Positions 1 through 11,903 of a stretch of 64,000 bases of DNA are shown here, piece after piece. Position 1 is the first letter of the stretch, and each line of letters starts with the position of its first letter. The translations under genes and the position numbers were made by a program. The notes beneath the pieces are model-generated. The model had not been told where the DNA came from. It saw only the letters and a list, made by a program, of their open reading frames with translations, and made no database searches. Source of the DNA: Polytrichum commune (lineage: Eukaryota; Streptophyta; Polytrichopsida; Polytrichales; Polytrichaceae); contig OX485803.1 in assembly GCA_950295325.1 (NCBI GenBank), positions 53,705,554 to 53,769,553 on the forward strand, read 5' to 3'.

Positions 1-740
1 GCAACACTCAAAACACTACATGAATTGGCAAAACATTTCGAGCATGGAAACAACAACTTCTAATACCTTCTTGGGGATCATGGGTACATGGGTGCAGAGA
101 TGCTCATTCTCCATCGCATTGGGGTGAATGAGCGTCCCCAATGTGCCTTGCAATGCTATCGATGCATTCAACAAGATGCATGCATGTTATAGGGTGCGTG
201 TGGAATGTGCATTGGAGGCTTGAAGTGAAAGTTTGCAAGGTTGATGAAATGATTTGATGCTAAAAAATCAAAGCACATACACTTGTTTGGGTCTTGTGCC
301 CTTTGGACAAACTTTCTTCACCGAAGAGGGATGGATTGGTCGCAAGAGGTTACTAGAGATAGAGTTGAGAACCCAGAGGCTCATGGTGGGGAGGGAGACT
401 ATTAGTGGGTTGACTTTATGATTTCTTACATGTAAATATTTCTATGAATAGCGCCCCACCTTTCATTCACAAGCACATACATATCTTCTTGATTACAAAG
501 ACAGAGTCCATAGAATGGATAGTGTGCAAGTACAATGGAATTAGGTACATGTGAAACCTCAACCACATAAAGCTAGAAAGGATGATACACTAAAGCTAAA
601 ACAAATAGTCCATAGAGTAGATAGAATGCAAAAAATTGTGTGTGTGTGTGTGTGTGTATAAATACATGCTCAATTACATGAAGCTAGAATGAATAATATG
701 CTTGAATGAAAAAAACTTTTAATTTATTGCCAAAGTGAAA
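1..740. other. AT-rich non-coding stretch with a (GT)n run
   Basis: I see no supportable gene here. A short GT dinucleotide microsatellite lies at about 637-657. The rest is AT-rich sequence without long open frames or recognisable protein similarity. Confidence 0.5.
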
Positions 741-1740
741 TTTGTGTCAAAAATACATAGTTGAAGTAGTCGCCCTATCACTATATCTACCTACAAACCC
801 ATCAAGATCCTAACTTGCTCCCTAAAGCTCTTGTCTATAATTACACCTAAATCATGAGCCTTCTCCAAGTTGGCTATCTTGAAGTGTAACTCTTTTTGTT
901 CACTATTCTTGACCTTGGTGGCCAACAATGAGCCCCAAACCTCGCTACTAACCTTCCACATCCTTGCCATACTCTTAGACTATGCTCCTAATATCTCTCC
1001 CTTTGTCATAGGCCTCTTTGTATGATCTTGTGTACTTTTGATGCTAGCAACCTCGTTTGTGCTTGAAAGAGTAGCCGCATTATCATATGATGGAGTGGTT
1101 GGATGGGTCTCTTCCTAAGTGAAGGCGGAACCTTGCAAGATGGAGTGGTGGTGTTTAAGGACTTTCCTAGTTGCATGCTCATCAATGCTCTGTAGAGTCT
1201 CATCACATTGAGGAACGGCCTTCCCAGTACCTTGCTCATTAGATGTGCTTGTCTTAGTGGAGTTCAATGCGTCTCTTAGTCTTTCCTTTAGTGTCTCCTC
1301 TTGATGCAATGTTTAGGAAACACCTTCTTGAACCCTTCACACATTTTACGCCACACTAGATTTGGCATTGATTGGGTGACATTTTCCCTTATGCGAGAGT
1401 ATTTTGCAAAATGCACATAGTATGAAGGCGACATCTTGGCCAACATCTTCGATTCAAGTGCAGACATGTATCCCCTTTCGTTCCATGATCTCTTAGAGGG
1501 TGGCATAAATGCATTGGCACCTTTGGGCTAGGGCTTGGGTGGGGAGGGTTGAGTTGGAATAGAAGTTTGTCATGATATGGGGTCTCCATGCCATCTATCA
1601 CCTGATAATCCTCGTCCTCTCTTGCTAAAGACTCTATCAACACCTCAACCTTATTTGTCGTAAATTGATGACCATGATTGTGAGCTAGCTCAATAGCTAT
1701 CAAACTCTCATAGTTTGGTGTGTTCAAGCCGGGTCATTCC
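741..1740 (-). pseudogene. Decayed coding region of unknown family
   Basis: Reading the minus strand from 1740 to about 790, protein-like text continues across frame changes and stops. The first part (1727-1510) includes IAIELAHNHG; the second (1506-1288) is lysine-rich and contains MPPSKRSWNERGYMS; the third (1309-1115) contains LRDALNST; the last (about 990-790) is a coil-like segment with LHFKIANLEKAHDLG. No single frame spans them, so this is probably an inactivated gene or the accessory gene of a transposon. I do not recognise the family. The basic and coil-forming composition is directly visible, but function cannot be stated. It could also be chance open sequence, though several long fragments in one orientation make decay more likely. 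Confidence 0.3.
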
Positions 1741-2606
1741 ATACTTGCCAAAAAAAATTAAAAATAAAAAACCACAAGTGTGAGTAATGGAAAAAATTTA
1801 GCATGGCTTCTACACTAGATCACGAGGTTGCACAATTGCAAGTCTAGTTTAGAAAAAATTGAGCTTGGCTTCTGCACTAGACCATGAGCCCGGGGGGTGA
1901 ACTCTTCATACCACGTACATAATTAATGAGAGTGTAAGAATGGGTATTATTTGAGGCATTAGCATACATATGGGAGAGGTATTATTTTTCTCTACTGTGT
2001 ACATCTAGAAAGTTTATTAATTTTTTTGATGAACAAAAGGATGCCCTAAGGTTAGAGGAAAAAATTAACAATAGTTTCATCCAATTCAAAATTTCATCCA
2101 TTGTTGTCATATGGTCATAGTCCTTAATGACTATCATGTATGCTCTTCTTAGGGTTTACATTTGGTTCAAGGTCTCTAGTATTTACATACTAGGGGCTCT
2201 TGGAGCGCTCATGGGTTTCCTCGAGTTTTCTCTTTAAATTCCGGCTAATTTATTTGTGTTGTTGTCTTTGTTTGTTTGAGACAATCGATAAGTTACATAC
2301 TATGGATGAAAAAACATTAAATGACTTCCTCATTGGAAAGTGAAATTGAATATTATGTCCACTAAAGGCTTATTTAATCCATTATTTACTTAATTATATA
2401 TGTAGTGGAGGTATTTATCACATCAAATAAAAAAGCATAGTATAAATACATGAATATTTTTTCTAGCATTCCGCTAGTACGTATACATTTATTTTTTTCT
2501 ATGAACTTTTCGTATATAGGGGTTTAATTTTCATAGTGACCTACGCATGTCATTTAGTTCCCAATGAAGTGTCCACCCCCCGGGACCATGAGATTGCATA
2601 ATTGAG
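1741..2606. other. Non-coding AT-rich sequence
   Basis: No gene or clear repeat boundary is visible. Stop codons are frequent in all frames. Confidence 0.4.
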
Positions 2607-3050
2607 ATTCACACACGAGCCAAGAGCCGTGACCATGAAATTGTGAGAGCCCAAAAGAACGTGTCCCAAGGCCGTCCCAACACACCTCCAAAATCGTGTA
2701 GTGTGGTCACGGACCCTCGAGTGTAGTGTGAAGCAATATGTGACCGGGCCCTCAACCAAATGCTATTACAATGAATTTCTATCCATGCGGGTCCTCACAC
2801 ATGATGAAATAAAATGAACCAACGGTTGTGAGCGTTCGGAGTGTCATGGTCTCCTGGTTTTGGGTTAGGCCTACTTCCAAGAGGTGGTTATGGAAAATAG
2901 TCCAAGTGACCATGAAACATGATCCATTGGATGCCATGTAAGAATCCACGTAGACTTTACATCCATCTTGCATTCACGTACTCTATTAGTCCCTCAAGCG
3001 TAGTGTGAAGTGAACTTGGACTGGCTCCGCCTTTCCCACCAATGAGAATG
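2607..3050 (+). mobile_element. MITE family A remnant (both ends degraded)
   Basis: This stretch matches the better-preserved elements at 20900-21406 and 30395-30895 over nearly their full interior. It begins inside the left terminal repeat (TTCACACACGAGCCAAGAG, 2609 onward) and ends near the right subterminal segment CCACCAATGAGA. The outermost GGG(T/C)CAC bases and the right inverted repeat are missing or mutated, so target duplications cannot be read. Internal copies of a CCCTCAAG(T/C)GTAGTGTGAA motif are kept. No coding capacity is seen; it is a non-autonomous element, best assigned to PIF/Harbinger by its relatives' TAA duplications. Confidence 0.7.
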
Positions 3051-4261
3051 AGAACGATTAGAGGAAGAGAGGGAAACTTTCATATTTTAACATACCTCTC
3101 ATTCATCCCAAATAAAGACTTGACCCCCTATACTTACAAATCCACTTCATGATTAAATAAATAACCAACGTCGGACAATGTGACGTGAATTTGAGCCTGT
3201 TGGTCCTACCCTGCTCAAGAATTCTCTTGACGCAAGGTCAAGTTTACTGCCTACCTTACGGTGGATGGGCTCTTGGTTTCCTACCTATCTAGCTAGTTTT
3301 TTTCGTCAAGTAGAGAGATGATTTCACAGCGGGAATTGAACCGCCAACCACTCCATATGAAAATGGGTACCTCACCACTATCACCGAGTAATTTAAGGTC
3401 ATCTCAGACCAATCCGCTTCAAGTTTGTATGCCTCAAAAACTCCGTTTCTTAAGCTTGCATCATGCACATGATGGTGTTGTCATTAAAAAAGAGGCTCAA
3501 GTTTGTCTAAGATCTTGTACTTGTGCTTTTTCAAGTGTTGAGATCAATTCGGTGTTTGAATGATGACATGGCCTTCTCACCTACTACTTAGTACTACCAC
3601 CATAATGTTAGACTCTTTCCCAACATGAAATTTATTTGCGTGTCGAAGTACCGAAATAACACAAGGATTGATGTTGGACCGGTAACTTACACCTATAGGT
3701 GTATGCATGGTATTAATAATCAACATCCATAATGGTATCAACGAACCTACCCGTGGGTATGAAAATTATAGCACCAGTCAAATCTTGATGTTTGGTGAGT
3801 ATGTCAAAGTGAGAGAATTTCTTACAAGTTGGAGTTATTACTCAGGTCAATATTTTTTTTGGTAATTTTACCTAGAAATGAAGGTTCTTGCATGATACAT
3901 AGACCCAGATCATATTAACAACATAATTATCATTAATAAAGTATATCCTACTTGTATATTAAAAAAAAGTGAAATCTTCGTTATAGGAACATGAATGATA
4001 TATAAAAGAAAAAAAGGATTTTAGTCCATCTTTGGTGAAGATACACCTCATGTAGACGTGCCTTAGATGGGTACTTTTCGTTGCGCCCCCTTTGTCGAGG
4101 TCACCTTCAAACCCTCAGCAAACTTAGACGGTGTAACCCGCTGCTGACCGGTTTACATGGAAGTTACTCCCACCAAAATTAGATCCTTCATTTGATTTCC
4201 ATTTCTGGTGAAGGTGTTTGCACTCATATAATCTTAATTTTGTGATACATAATTTTAATGC
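3051..4261. other. Non-coding AT-rich sequence
   Basis: No supportable gene. Short open frames here lack codon structure and similarity to known proteins. Confidence 0.4.
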
Positions 4262-4492
4262 TCTTTTTGAATCTTCAAGGACAAATTGACCTAAGTTTTC
4301 AAGTTTATGTCCCCCAAAATCTAATGTCAAGGTTAGGTGTTCCTAAACCTTTATTAGATTTTGCATCTTATATGGACTTAGTAACATAATCCCTTTTCTA
4401 ATCAAGAGCCCTTTATAAATCTCTAAGGATAAAGTGTCCAAGTCTTTAAGTTTATGTTCCCCGAAACCCTAATGTCAAGGTTAAGTGTTTTA
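4262..4492 (+). repeat. Diverged tandem duplication, period about 148 bp
   Basis: An ~83 bp block at 4262-4344 recurs at about 4410-4492. Both contain AAGTTTATGT(T/C)CCCC followed by CTAATGTCAAGGTTA. The copies differ at many positions, so the duplication is old. No coding role is visible. Confidence 0.6.
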
Positions 4493-5337
4493 GGGAGAAC
4501 ATCGTTCATACATACAATATCTTTCATGGTTTGAATGATCGTAAAAGATTCTTAATCCATTTAAGAATATGTACTTATGATAAGGTTACAATTCCTTGAA
4601 AGTCCAAACATACTCCTTCACTAAAGTATATTCATAAGATTTTCTTCCGATATTTTAATTCCTAGAGTCCACATTCATATGCATGAATTCTTTCATTCCA
4701 AATGCTTGCCCTATGGTTATTCAAGTTATTTCCTTTGTAATCCCTAAATCATCATTTTAGAGTTTCTTTGGAGATCTTTTAGGAATTCCTACGTAATCAT
4801 TTCAAGTTCATTTAAATGACAAGATGTGTTTAGAGATGACATCTTGGATTGTAGTTGATGTGGCCTAATCGACGGCCATCTCCTTTCGGTCCTCCTCTTG
4901 ATGGTGAAACCGATATCTCCACCAAGTAAAGTACCGTGTACTCTTTAACTCACGATTCTCCGATTCCGAGCTAATTTTTAGATGAAATTGCTCCGATTCT
5001 GAAAATGTATCCTCCAAGTTCGAAACGTAATTTCTCAAAGAGGTCCTTCTCTTTTTGCTATTTTAACCCGCATTCGGTTTTCAAACTTCTCCAAACGAAA
5101 CTAGGCTTGGGTATTGTTTTACGGCCGTACACCTTCAAATTCTCCTATTTGCCCATTCTCCAAGTTTTTGAGGACTTTCCGAATCCTTCCAAGTCTTCGA
5201 GTGCAAGGATTCTTCAATTCTTTGAATCTTGAATGCCGAGGATCTTTCGATCCTTAATGTTTTCTAAACTCGCGGCCTCCAATCTCAAGGGCCTCCAGTC
5301 TCAAGGGCCTCCAGTCACTCATGGGCCTCAACGCCTC
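4493..5337. other. Non-coding sequence leading into a minisatellite
   Basis: No gene recognised. The 5' part is AT-rich; from about 5270 short CAAGGGCCTCCAGTCT repeats (two or three copies) lead into the array at 5338. Confidence 0.4.
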
Positions 5338-5466
5338 CGAGGATAATATTTCAATCCTTTAAGTTCGAACGCCTCCGAGGATATTATTTCAATCCTTTAA
5401 ACTCCGCGAGGATATATTTCAATCCTTTAACTCCGCGAGCGCGAGGATATATTTCAATCCTTTAAA
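5338..5466 (+). repeat. Four-copy short tandem repeat
   Basis: A 24-25 bp core, CGAGGATAT(T)ATTTCAATCC followed by TTTAA, begins at 5338, 5376, 5407 and 5442. Spacers are variable and GC-rich (CTCCG, CGCGAG). Copies are nearly identical, pointing to recent expansion. No open frame crosses the array. Confidence 0.8.
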
Positions 5467-6339
5467 GTTCGTAGGCCACCGGTCTTCTAGTCCGCCACCT
5501 CGAGTTGCTTGCGTTGAATGAGGTGAATTAGGTGCCATATGTGGCCCCTTTATATAGGCTTCGAATTTAGGGTAATCTAAGATGTGGCGGTTAGGTCTTT
5601 AAATGTCTGTATTTACTAATTTTATCCCTGAATGTTCATACAGTCTAAATTAGGCTCTGTCAGATCTATAATTAGACTGGCACGTGCTTTAATTAGATCT
5701 ACTCATTAAGTACATGCGGCCATGTTCTAACCGCCTAGATGTGCCTTGGGTGGTTATAACTCCTCTTCATCCATTCATCCACTTTGTACCCATCCATTCA
5801 TTTGCATAAGTTCATTACGATGAAATAGGTAGTTATGTTCATCCGGAGGGATTTCATCCCCCTCGGGTATGTCCTTTCATCCCCCCCTTTGTCCTAAGTG
5901 TCTACCACCTTTCTCACTAACCTATCTACTAATTGGTGAGGTGGCTCGGTGAGGTGGCTTGGTGAAGTGGCCGCCCCGTGCCCTAATCTGCCCTCGGTGG
6001 CCTTAAAACGCGGTCGGTCCCTCAGTCTTCACAGCTTCCTCCTTGTGGTCTCCCCGGCTCCTTGGTCTTCTGGTCCCTTGCCTGAAGGCCCTGCAGCTCC
6101 CCTGTACGCCACGTGTCCGTCTTCCTAAGCTCCTGTGCTGGCCCCCCGTCGGTCTCGCGGTCTTCAGTCCGAACGGCTCTTCCTCCGTTCCTCCTCACCC
6201 TGGTTCTGTTGCTGCTCTGTCTTCGAAAACTAACCTTCTTCGCTGCTATTTGCTTGTGAATTCATGCTTGCCTTGAGATCTCTACCCTGATTGCATACGG
6301 GAGCTTGGGAGGTCTACACCCTTCTTGTTAGGATGTGAA
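5467..6339. other. Non-coding, locally GC-rich stretch
   Basis: GC content rises between about 5940 and 6290 and a 77-codon plus-strand frame exists at 6043-6276. It has no family resemblance and no splice context, so no gene is called. Confidence 0.4.
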
Positions 6340-6640
6340 TCACAAAACTAGTGCAAGAGGATTAGTAAATCCATATTGCTTTTGTAACCATTTGCCTCGT
6401 AATTACTTGGACCTCACATGCATAGTTTATTCATTATCAAAGTGAAGATTGATGTGCCCATTAAGTGATCATATAGGTCCCCACAATCATGTTCACTATT
6501 GAGCCTAAAATGGTTAACATATTTTGAGCTCACAATCCATTTTTTATACACGTGTTTTGGGTGCTAAGTTCTTCGATCCACATTGAACCACATAACTTGG
6601 TGCCACTTAAATACATGTGTCCAAACTGTTGTTGTGTTCG
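6340..6640 (+). mobile_element. Single arm of foldback-type element (family D)
   Basis: The stretch resembles one arm of the inverted-repeat element at 26585-27330 and the copies at 47350-48060. The shared order is a GGATGTGAA(T)CACA block, then TTATTCATTNTCAAAG, a 'GATCATATAGG(T)CCCC' block and a segment ending in an 'ACACGTGT' block. Only one arm is present, so this is a fragment without a detectable partner. A similar weak fragment lies at about 11370-11600 and another at about 31320-31580. Confidence 0.5.
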
Positions 6641-6708
6641 ACTTAGGGGACGTCTACCTTAGCATTTGGGTGCTTTATAAGTGCATCTAGGTATCCAATT
6701 TGTTGCTC

Positions 6709-6711
<3 letters not shown>

Positions 6712-6741
<30 letters not shown>
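6712..6741. repeat. (GA)n microsatellite
   Basis: About fifteen perfect GA dinucleotides with no interruption. Confidence 0.95.
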
Positions 6742-6743
<2 letters not shown>

Positions 6744-7182
6744 TCATCCATCCAACATTAGATATATATATTACCTCCTATAGGTTTGTTGCCAATTCAT
6801 CTCGAATGACCTCAAGAACACTAGTCTAGGGTCTTTGAAACTACACTATTATCCCATGTTACTTTTCAGACTTACGCGGTGCTATAACTATTTATTGAGA
6901 ATGTAATATTTTACCAAGCAAAGTCATTTATGTGAATTTATAATGGTTGAACAACCTATTGAACTTTTGTTAGTAAAGATTGAAGTCTTGAGTAAGACAT
7001 TATTGCATTGCATAACTCCGAAAAGTAACACGCACTAATTGGGATAATCAATGTACTATTCCGGTGTGAAATCGACATAATAAAGTGACCTCTAGGCTAC
7101 ATACTATTTAATGGCTTTTGTGTTGGATGAATAAAAGGTACACTCGTGTATACATCAATCCCCTCGCTCTCTCTCCAAATCT

Positions 7183-7590
7183 AGTAGAGTTGCTTATTCC
7201 CGATCAAGACCCCATCGACAATATACAGGGTACCAAAATTTTGATCATGTTGATTTTGAATCTTGATAAGGTTGATATTGAGTCTTGATCAGGCTAAAAC
7301 TAAATTTTGATCCAACCGGAACCAATAGTGCCATGACACATGTCCTAGTTTTTGAGTGCTAAAGTGAGAAGGATTGAGCAGTTACAACATACTCTAAACA
7401 TTGATAATATGTTTGGGTCAAATTTTGGCTTCAAAAATTCATAGTAATTATAGTTTAAGGAATAAAATTACTGAATTTTTTTCGTTCCTCTTGATTTCCA
7501 TCTTCATACATGGAAATATTTTGCACTGCCTTATACTTCTCCAGATCTGACGTAGAATCTCTTGAGTGATCGGTTATGGGCGCCTCTACT
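7183..7590 (+). mobile_element. MITE family B, copy 1
   Basis: The ends read AGTAGAGTTGC (left) and GGCGCCTCTACT (right, its approximate inverse). The interior carries a 'GATCAAGACCCCAT' block, a 'CCATGACACATGTC' block and 'TTATACTTCTCCA', also found in copies at 7656-7994, 16577-16996, 45827-46225 and 46262-46840. It is ~408 bp with no open frame. The transposase group is not certain because target duplications are not clear. Confidence 0.7.
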
Positions 7591-7655
7591 CAAGTAAGCA
7601 CGAATGTGTTTCCCATTGAGTGTGATGAAAGCAACATGAGCAGTGGACCTACTAT

Positions 7656-7994
7656 AGTAGAGGTGCCTATTCCTTATCAAGACCCCATTGGTAATCGATA
7701 GGATACCGGAATTTCAATCAAGCCAGAACCAATAGTGCCATGACACATGTCATGGTTTTAAGTGCTAAAGTGAGAAAGAATGAACAACTATAACATACTC
7801 TAAACATTGGTAATATATTTGGGTTAACTTTTGACTGCAAAATTTCATAATAATTTCAAATTAAAGAATAAAATTACCCAAAAAATTACATTCCTCCTTA
7901 TTTCTATCCTCCTACACAGGAAAAAATACACCACCTTATACTTATCCAGATTTGGCATAGAATCTCTTAAGTGGTTGGTTATGGGCACCTCTAA
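7656..7994 (+). mobile_element. MITE family B, copy 2
   Basis: It starts with AGTAGAGGTGCC and ends with GGGCACCTCTAAT, approximate inverses. The interior follows copy 1 closely but lacks about 70 bp of its left half, which accounts for its shorter length. It lies only ~65 bp from copy 1 in the same orientation, so a local duplication or two independent insertions are both possible. Confidence 0.7.
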
Positions 7995-8943
7995 TCTAAG
8001 TGTACTGAGAAGTTAGGACCCAACAACTTGTCCTTACCAGATCAGAGGAACACTTGGCCTGGAATGATGGAAGACATTTGGGTGGCTGCTTAGAAAAAGA
8101 AAAAAGAAAAAGAAAAAGAAAGGTTAAAACCTTCTTAAGGGGAAAGGCACGGAACGGGAACTTGTGTGACTTGAAGCAATTGTATTCTTATCATAGTTGC
8201 AATATATATATATATATAAGTTAGTAAGTGGGAGTGCAGACAGTGCCACAAGAGAAGGGCCAAGGTATGAGGCTGGCAAGGCGAGGTCAATAGAATGAGT
8301 CCAACAGAAAGAGGGCACCTGGACTGAACCAGCAAAATAAATGAGGTCCCAGTTGAGGGACCCATAACATTACTAAGCCGGTCGACGATGGTCTTTTTTT
8401 CAAAGAAAGAGGTTGTAATTAAAAAAACTTTAATAATCTATAGTTGGTTTGTCGAAAACTCTATAGTACACAACCTAAACGGTGCCCTATAACCAGGAAA
8501 TGAAAGGATAACTATGCTCACCCGATACACGGTCCCACACTCGCAGCCAAGGAGTTGAGTAATGTTACGCCTTGTGGACATGCGAGTGGGCAAGCGTAAC
8601 TTAACTTTCCCCACTCCATAGTATCGATCATGTAATACCTTGTTGACGTGTTGTGTCCTCATTGGACACGGGCCTGTCAAATATAGACCATAGCGCACGA
8701 CTTTTAATTTGTGAGATGACTAGCGTTACGTCTGGTTATTGTACAAATGTCGTCTTGCGACGGGCTATAGCAAGGCGTCCTCATGTATCTAACTGAGTCG
8801 CTCGTGCGACTTGGTAGTACCACGAGGACGTCTTAATACAACTCCTAGCATGACTCCTCACGTACGATACCTAGTACTAGGACTGGCTTAGGGTTTGTTG
8901 GGCCCCACATTAGGAGGTCCAGTAAAAGCTTAGATCGGCCGCT
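7995..8943. other. Non-coding; purine tract and (AT)n run
   Basis: A purine-only AAAAAG-type tract lies at about 8092-8130 and an (AT)n run at about 8199-8218. Two overlapping minus-strand frames around 8124-8365 span these simple repeats and are not credible genes. From 8440 to 8940 the GC content is higher but no domain is recognisable. Confidence 0.4.
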
Positions 8944-9015
8944 ATGGTCACGCCCAATGGCCTTGTGTCACCACAGGTATGGTCATGCCCAAGGGCTTGG
9001 TGTCACCACGGGCTT
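8944..9015 (+). repeat. 35 bp tandem repeat, about two copies
   Basis: The unit TGGTCA(C/T)GCCCAA followed by GGC(C/T)TTG(T/G)TGTCACCAC repeats twice and begins a third time at about 9004. The copies are nearly identical. Confidence 0.7.
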
Positions 9016-9900
9016 GGTCATGTGCATCAACCCCTGAAACCCGAAGCATATGTTTATGTCCTGGTAGTCATCCACGCCCGACAACACCAACACACATGTA
9101 TACGTTATAATCTTCTTATTTTTGGACACGTGGATGGCTAAACAAACTCAGGCTCGCCACGCCCGCCTTTCATACTAATGCCTACCATCGCCAGTGAGTT
9201 CTATCTCCCAGAACCATTTGTGTAAGACAATCTTAACTACACAAAGAGGTCATCTGCGTGGTGAGATCCACCATAAGAGGTGCCAAGTATCTTTCCACAA
9301 GATGTTGAATTGGGCTAACCTATTTCACACGGTTTTGGAGAAGATTTCCACTCCGATGTCAAACGGCCACGGTCAAATCCTATGTTTCCGAAGTCCATCT
9401 CCGAGGTACACTCTAAACTCCATAGTATCATACATGTGGCAACCAAAGTGCACGTGATATTACAAAGTTTTGTAGTGTTGACATGGATGCGTGATACTAT
9501 AGAATTAGTGTAGCAAGTGACATTATAGAATAACACAAAGAAGATGTGAGGATAATTTGAATTCGTTCTCTTGTCACCTACGCTACAGTGATCCACTCCA
9601 CTCGACCTTCCCGGACGATATGACGGACACATGCACCAACATTCAAGAAGAAGAAGAAGAAGAAGAAAACACTCCACATGTCGACACATGAGGCAATGTG
9701 AGGGTGTGAGTTGACTTCTTGGATGGTTTGCATTGATGACAAAATTCATGATATAAGGGAGAGAAATGTGACAATAAGGAGTGGGATTTGAACTACGAAC
9801 AACCGTTCCCGTGGGTTTCAGGATATCAAAGAGTGTGTGACATCATGGAGGTTGATATTACAGAGTTTAGGGTTTTATAAAGAGCTTCCAGCGTTTTACC
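9016..9900. other. Non-coding; short (GAA)n run
   Basis: A (GAA)n tract lies at about 9645-9667. The minus-strand open frame across 9315-9749 includes it (a leucine run) and shows no known domain, so no gene is called. Confidence 0.4.
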
Positions 9901-10394
9901 CTTCCACCACTTACTTCAGTGCAGGCAGGCAGACAGGCGGATGCCACACCACGCCACACATCGTAACCCCCCAACGACCGGGCCACATGGAAACATAAGT
10001 TCACTACTTACTTCGTATACTTCTGCTGCTGCTGCTGTCGCATGGCACAGAGCCTGGCCTCTTGGACGGGAAGGAGGGGAGGGGGGGGGGGGTTATGTTG
10101 GTGATGGCAGCCACATGCCCGCCTGCCGCATTAACATACTTAAAAGTTATATGGGTGCTAGCTGGGCAACCCCAGTGGCCTGCTTCTGCTGCTGCAGGCA
10201 GGCCAGAGCACAGCATGGGCCCAAACTGAAAGTGAAGTAAGCTTAAGTACTGGCCTGGCCCCCCTGCCCCGCCTCGCCTGGATTTCCTCCTTCCTGGGCT
10301 CTGTGGGCCGGGAGGGGAGGGGACTCAGGGAGGGGCCGCCAGCTTCTTCTTCACCATCATCATGGACTGCATGCACGTATATAACCATAAGCTT

Positions 10395-11130
10395 ACGGCA
10401 GGCTCTCACTTGCTGCGTCGCCTGTTTCCTTCCATGCCTCGCGCTCCCGTGGCCCTCCGTGCCTTGATGACTTTGTGTCGTGGCTCCACTGACTGACTCA
10501 CTCGCTCACTCGCTCTCAATCCTCTCGATCGATCCATCCATCTCCACCGTCGTATCACCCCATGCACCGTATCAATACGGCGGGTGTTACCGGGTCCGTG
10601 TGTTGCGTGTCCTCCAGCTTCTACCGATTAGGTCTGCACGAGCACCCGGGAAGTTCTTGGGCGTATGTCGTCAGTCAAGAAAGATCCGAGTGATTCTCAA
10701 TCCAACCGGTGACGACATGTTGACATCATCGTCCGGTTTTGCTGCTTTCATTCATTTGAGGTATGGATTCCTCATTGTATGGATTCCTCGAAAAATGATC
10801 GATCAGTAATTGTCTTGGAGTCCTCGAACTTCGACCGGTGCATCTGTAACTAACGGCTGGTTGTTCCCAAGCAGTGGTCTACACGATGATGATGATGATG
10901 ATGGAGCTTGGGTTGTATATATTAGTGACTCGACGATGAATCATCAGCAAACATCGATGGGATGGATCGCCGTAGTGAGCTTGGTGCAGGCCGAGCTTGC
11001 GTTGCCTGTTCCAATGCGCTCCCACGGCCTCCGTGCCTTGAGGACTTAATTATTGTTATCATAATGACGACTCCACTGACTCGCTAGCTCCGCAATCTAT
11101 CTCCACCGTCGTATTTCCCCATGTGCCCAA
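10395..11130 (+). repeat. Pair of ~165 bp direct repeats about 574 bp apart
   Basis: Block 1 (about 10395-10565) and block 2 (about 10980-11130) share, in order, a GCAGG...CTTGC block, CCTCCGTGCCTTGA at 10454/11028, a CTCCACTGACT block and CATCTCCACCGTCGTAT. The DNA between them includes a reverse-oriented copy of dispersed family C (10640-10868). The region from 9900 is GC-rich with a G12 tract at about 10080. Open frames on the plus strand (10480-10809) lie wholly inside these repeats and are not supported as genes. Confidence 0.6.
10640..10868 (-). mobile_element. Dispersed repeat family C, reverse copy
   Basis: The reverse complement reads from a GTTAGTTACAGATGCACCGG block through GATGTCAACATGT and ends with CGCCCAAGAACTTCCCGGGT. 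Direct-orientation relatives lie at 16290-16540, 28356-28620 and, split, at 17150-18140 and 24060-24985. No terminal inverted repeat or open frame was found, so its class is unknown; it may be a solo end of a larger element. Confidence 0.55.
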
Positions 11131-11903
11131 ACGTCGCTTCATCATCGTGCGCGCTTGTTCTTTGATCCTCACCGAACCACACACCAAGATCGATCTACTA
11201 TGGGTGACCGATTAAGAAATCTATACCTGAAGAGCTAGCGCCCGCGTTATCTTACGTCTACCTCATAATTTCCACCATCGCTGCATTCCATGCGTGAAAT
11301 TCTTCGTTCTGTGAGTAAGCGAGGTAGGTGGGTCTAGCATGGGTACTCCTTTTTTTCCCACAACCCCGGTTCCTCGAGGGATACGAAACACGCGATTAGG
11401 ATGAGATCGTTAGCACATCCAAATACGGGCCATAGCCACTTTCCTCATAAATTTTCAGAGCTCATGCAAATATCAAAGTGGAGATTCTCGTGCTCATTGA
11501 ATGGTCATATAGAGGTCTCCCCAATCACGTTGATTGTGGAGCTTAGATTGGTTATCACACCAAATGACATACCACTAGAAGATGGATGCCCTAAATAATA
11601 AGAAAAGTAACCTCAAACAAGGGTCATCTAAGGGAACCAACCCATTCATGACCACAAACCCATAATCACAGCTCAGGCCAACTTATTTCCGCACAACACA
11701 ATATCAATCTCTGATCAACATCGACATGTCATGGTCACAATCCAACTTAGCCAAACGTCAATGGCTAAGTTGACATACAACGACGTTTAGATTGCAAGCA
11801 TATTATTTAGGTGGCGACATAGTTATCGGTTACAAGAATCAAGCATTCTCGATCTTGTGATTGATCGGTAACCGGAAATAGGTTAGCCTATATCACGAGT
11901 ATG
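11131..11903. other. Non-coding; weak family D arm at ~11370-11600
   Basis: A segment at about 11370-11600 resembles one arm of the foldback family described at 26585 (GATATC-like block, then AAAGTGGAGATTCTCGTGCTC). The rest shows no gene or clear repeat. Confidence 0.4.

Noticed and set aside
4860-6300. An LTR of a retrotransposon
   Set aside because: No paired direct repeat, primer-binding site or polyprotein was found in the window.
10480-11049. Adjacent plus-strand open frames in GC-rich DNA as a possible gene
   Set aside because: They lie inside a direct-repeat pair and a dispersed repeat copy, have no recognisable domain, and run through simple GATGAT and TCGATC sequence.
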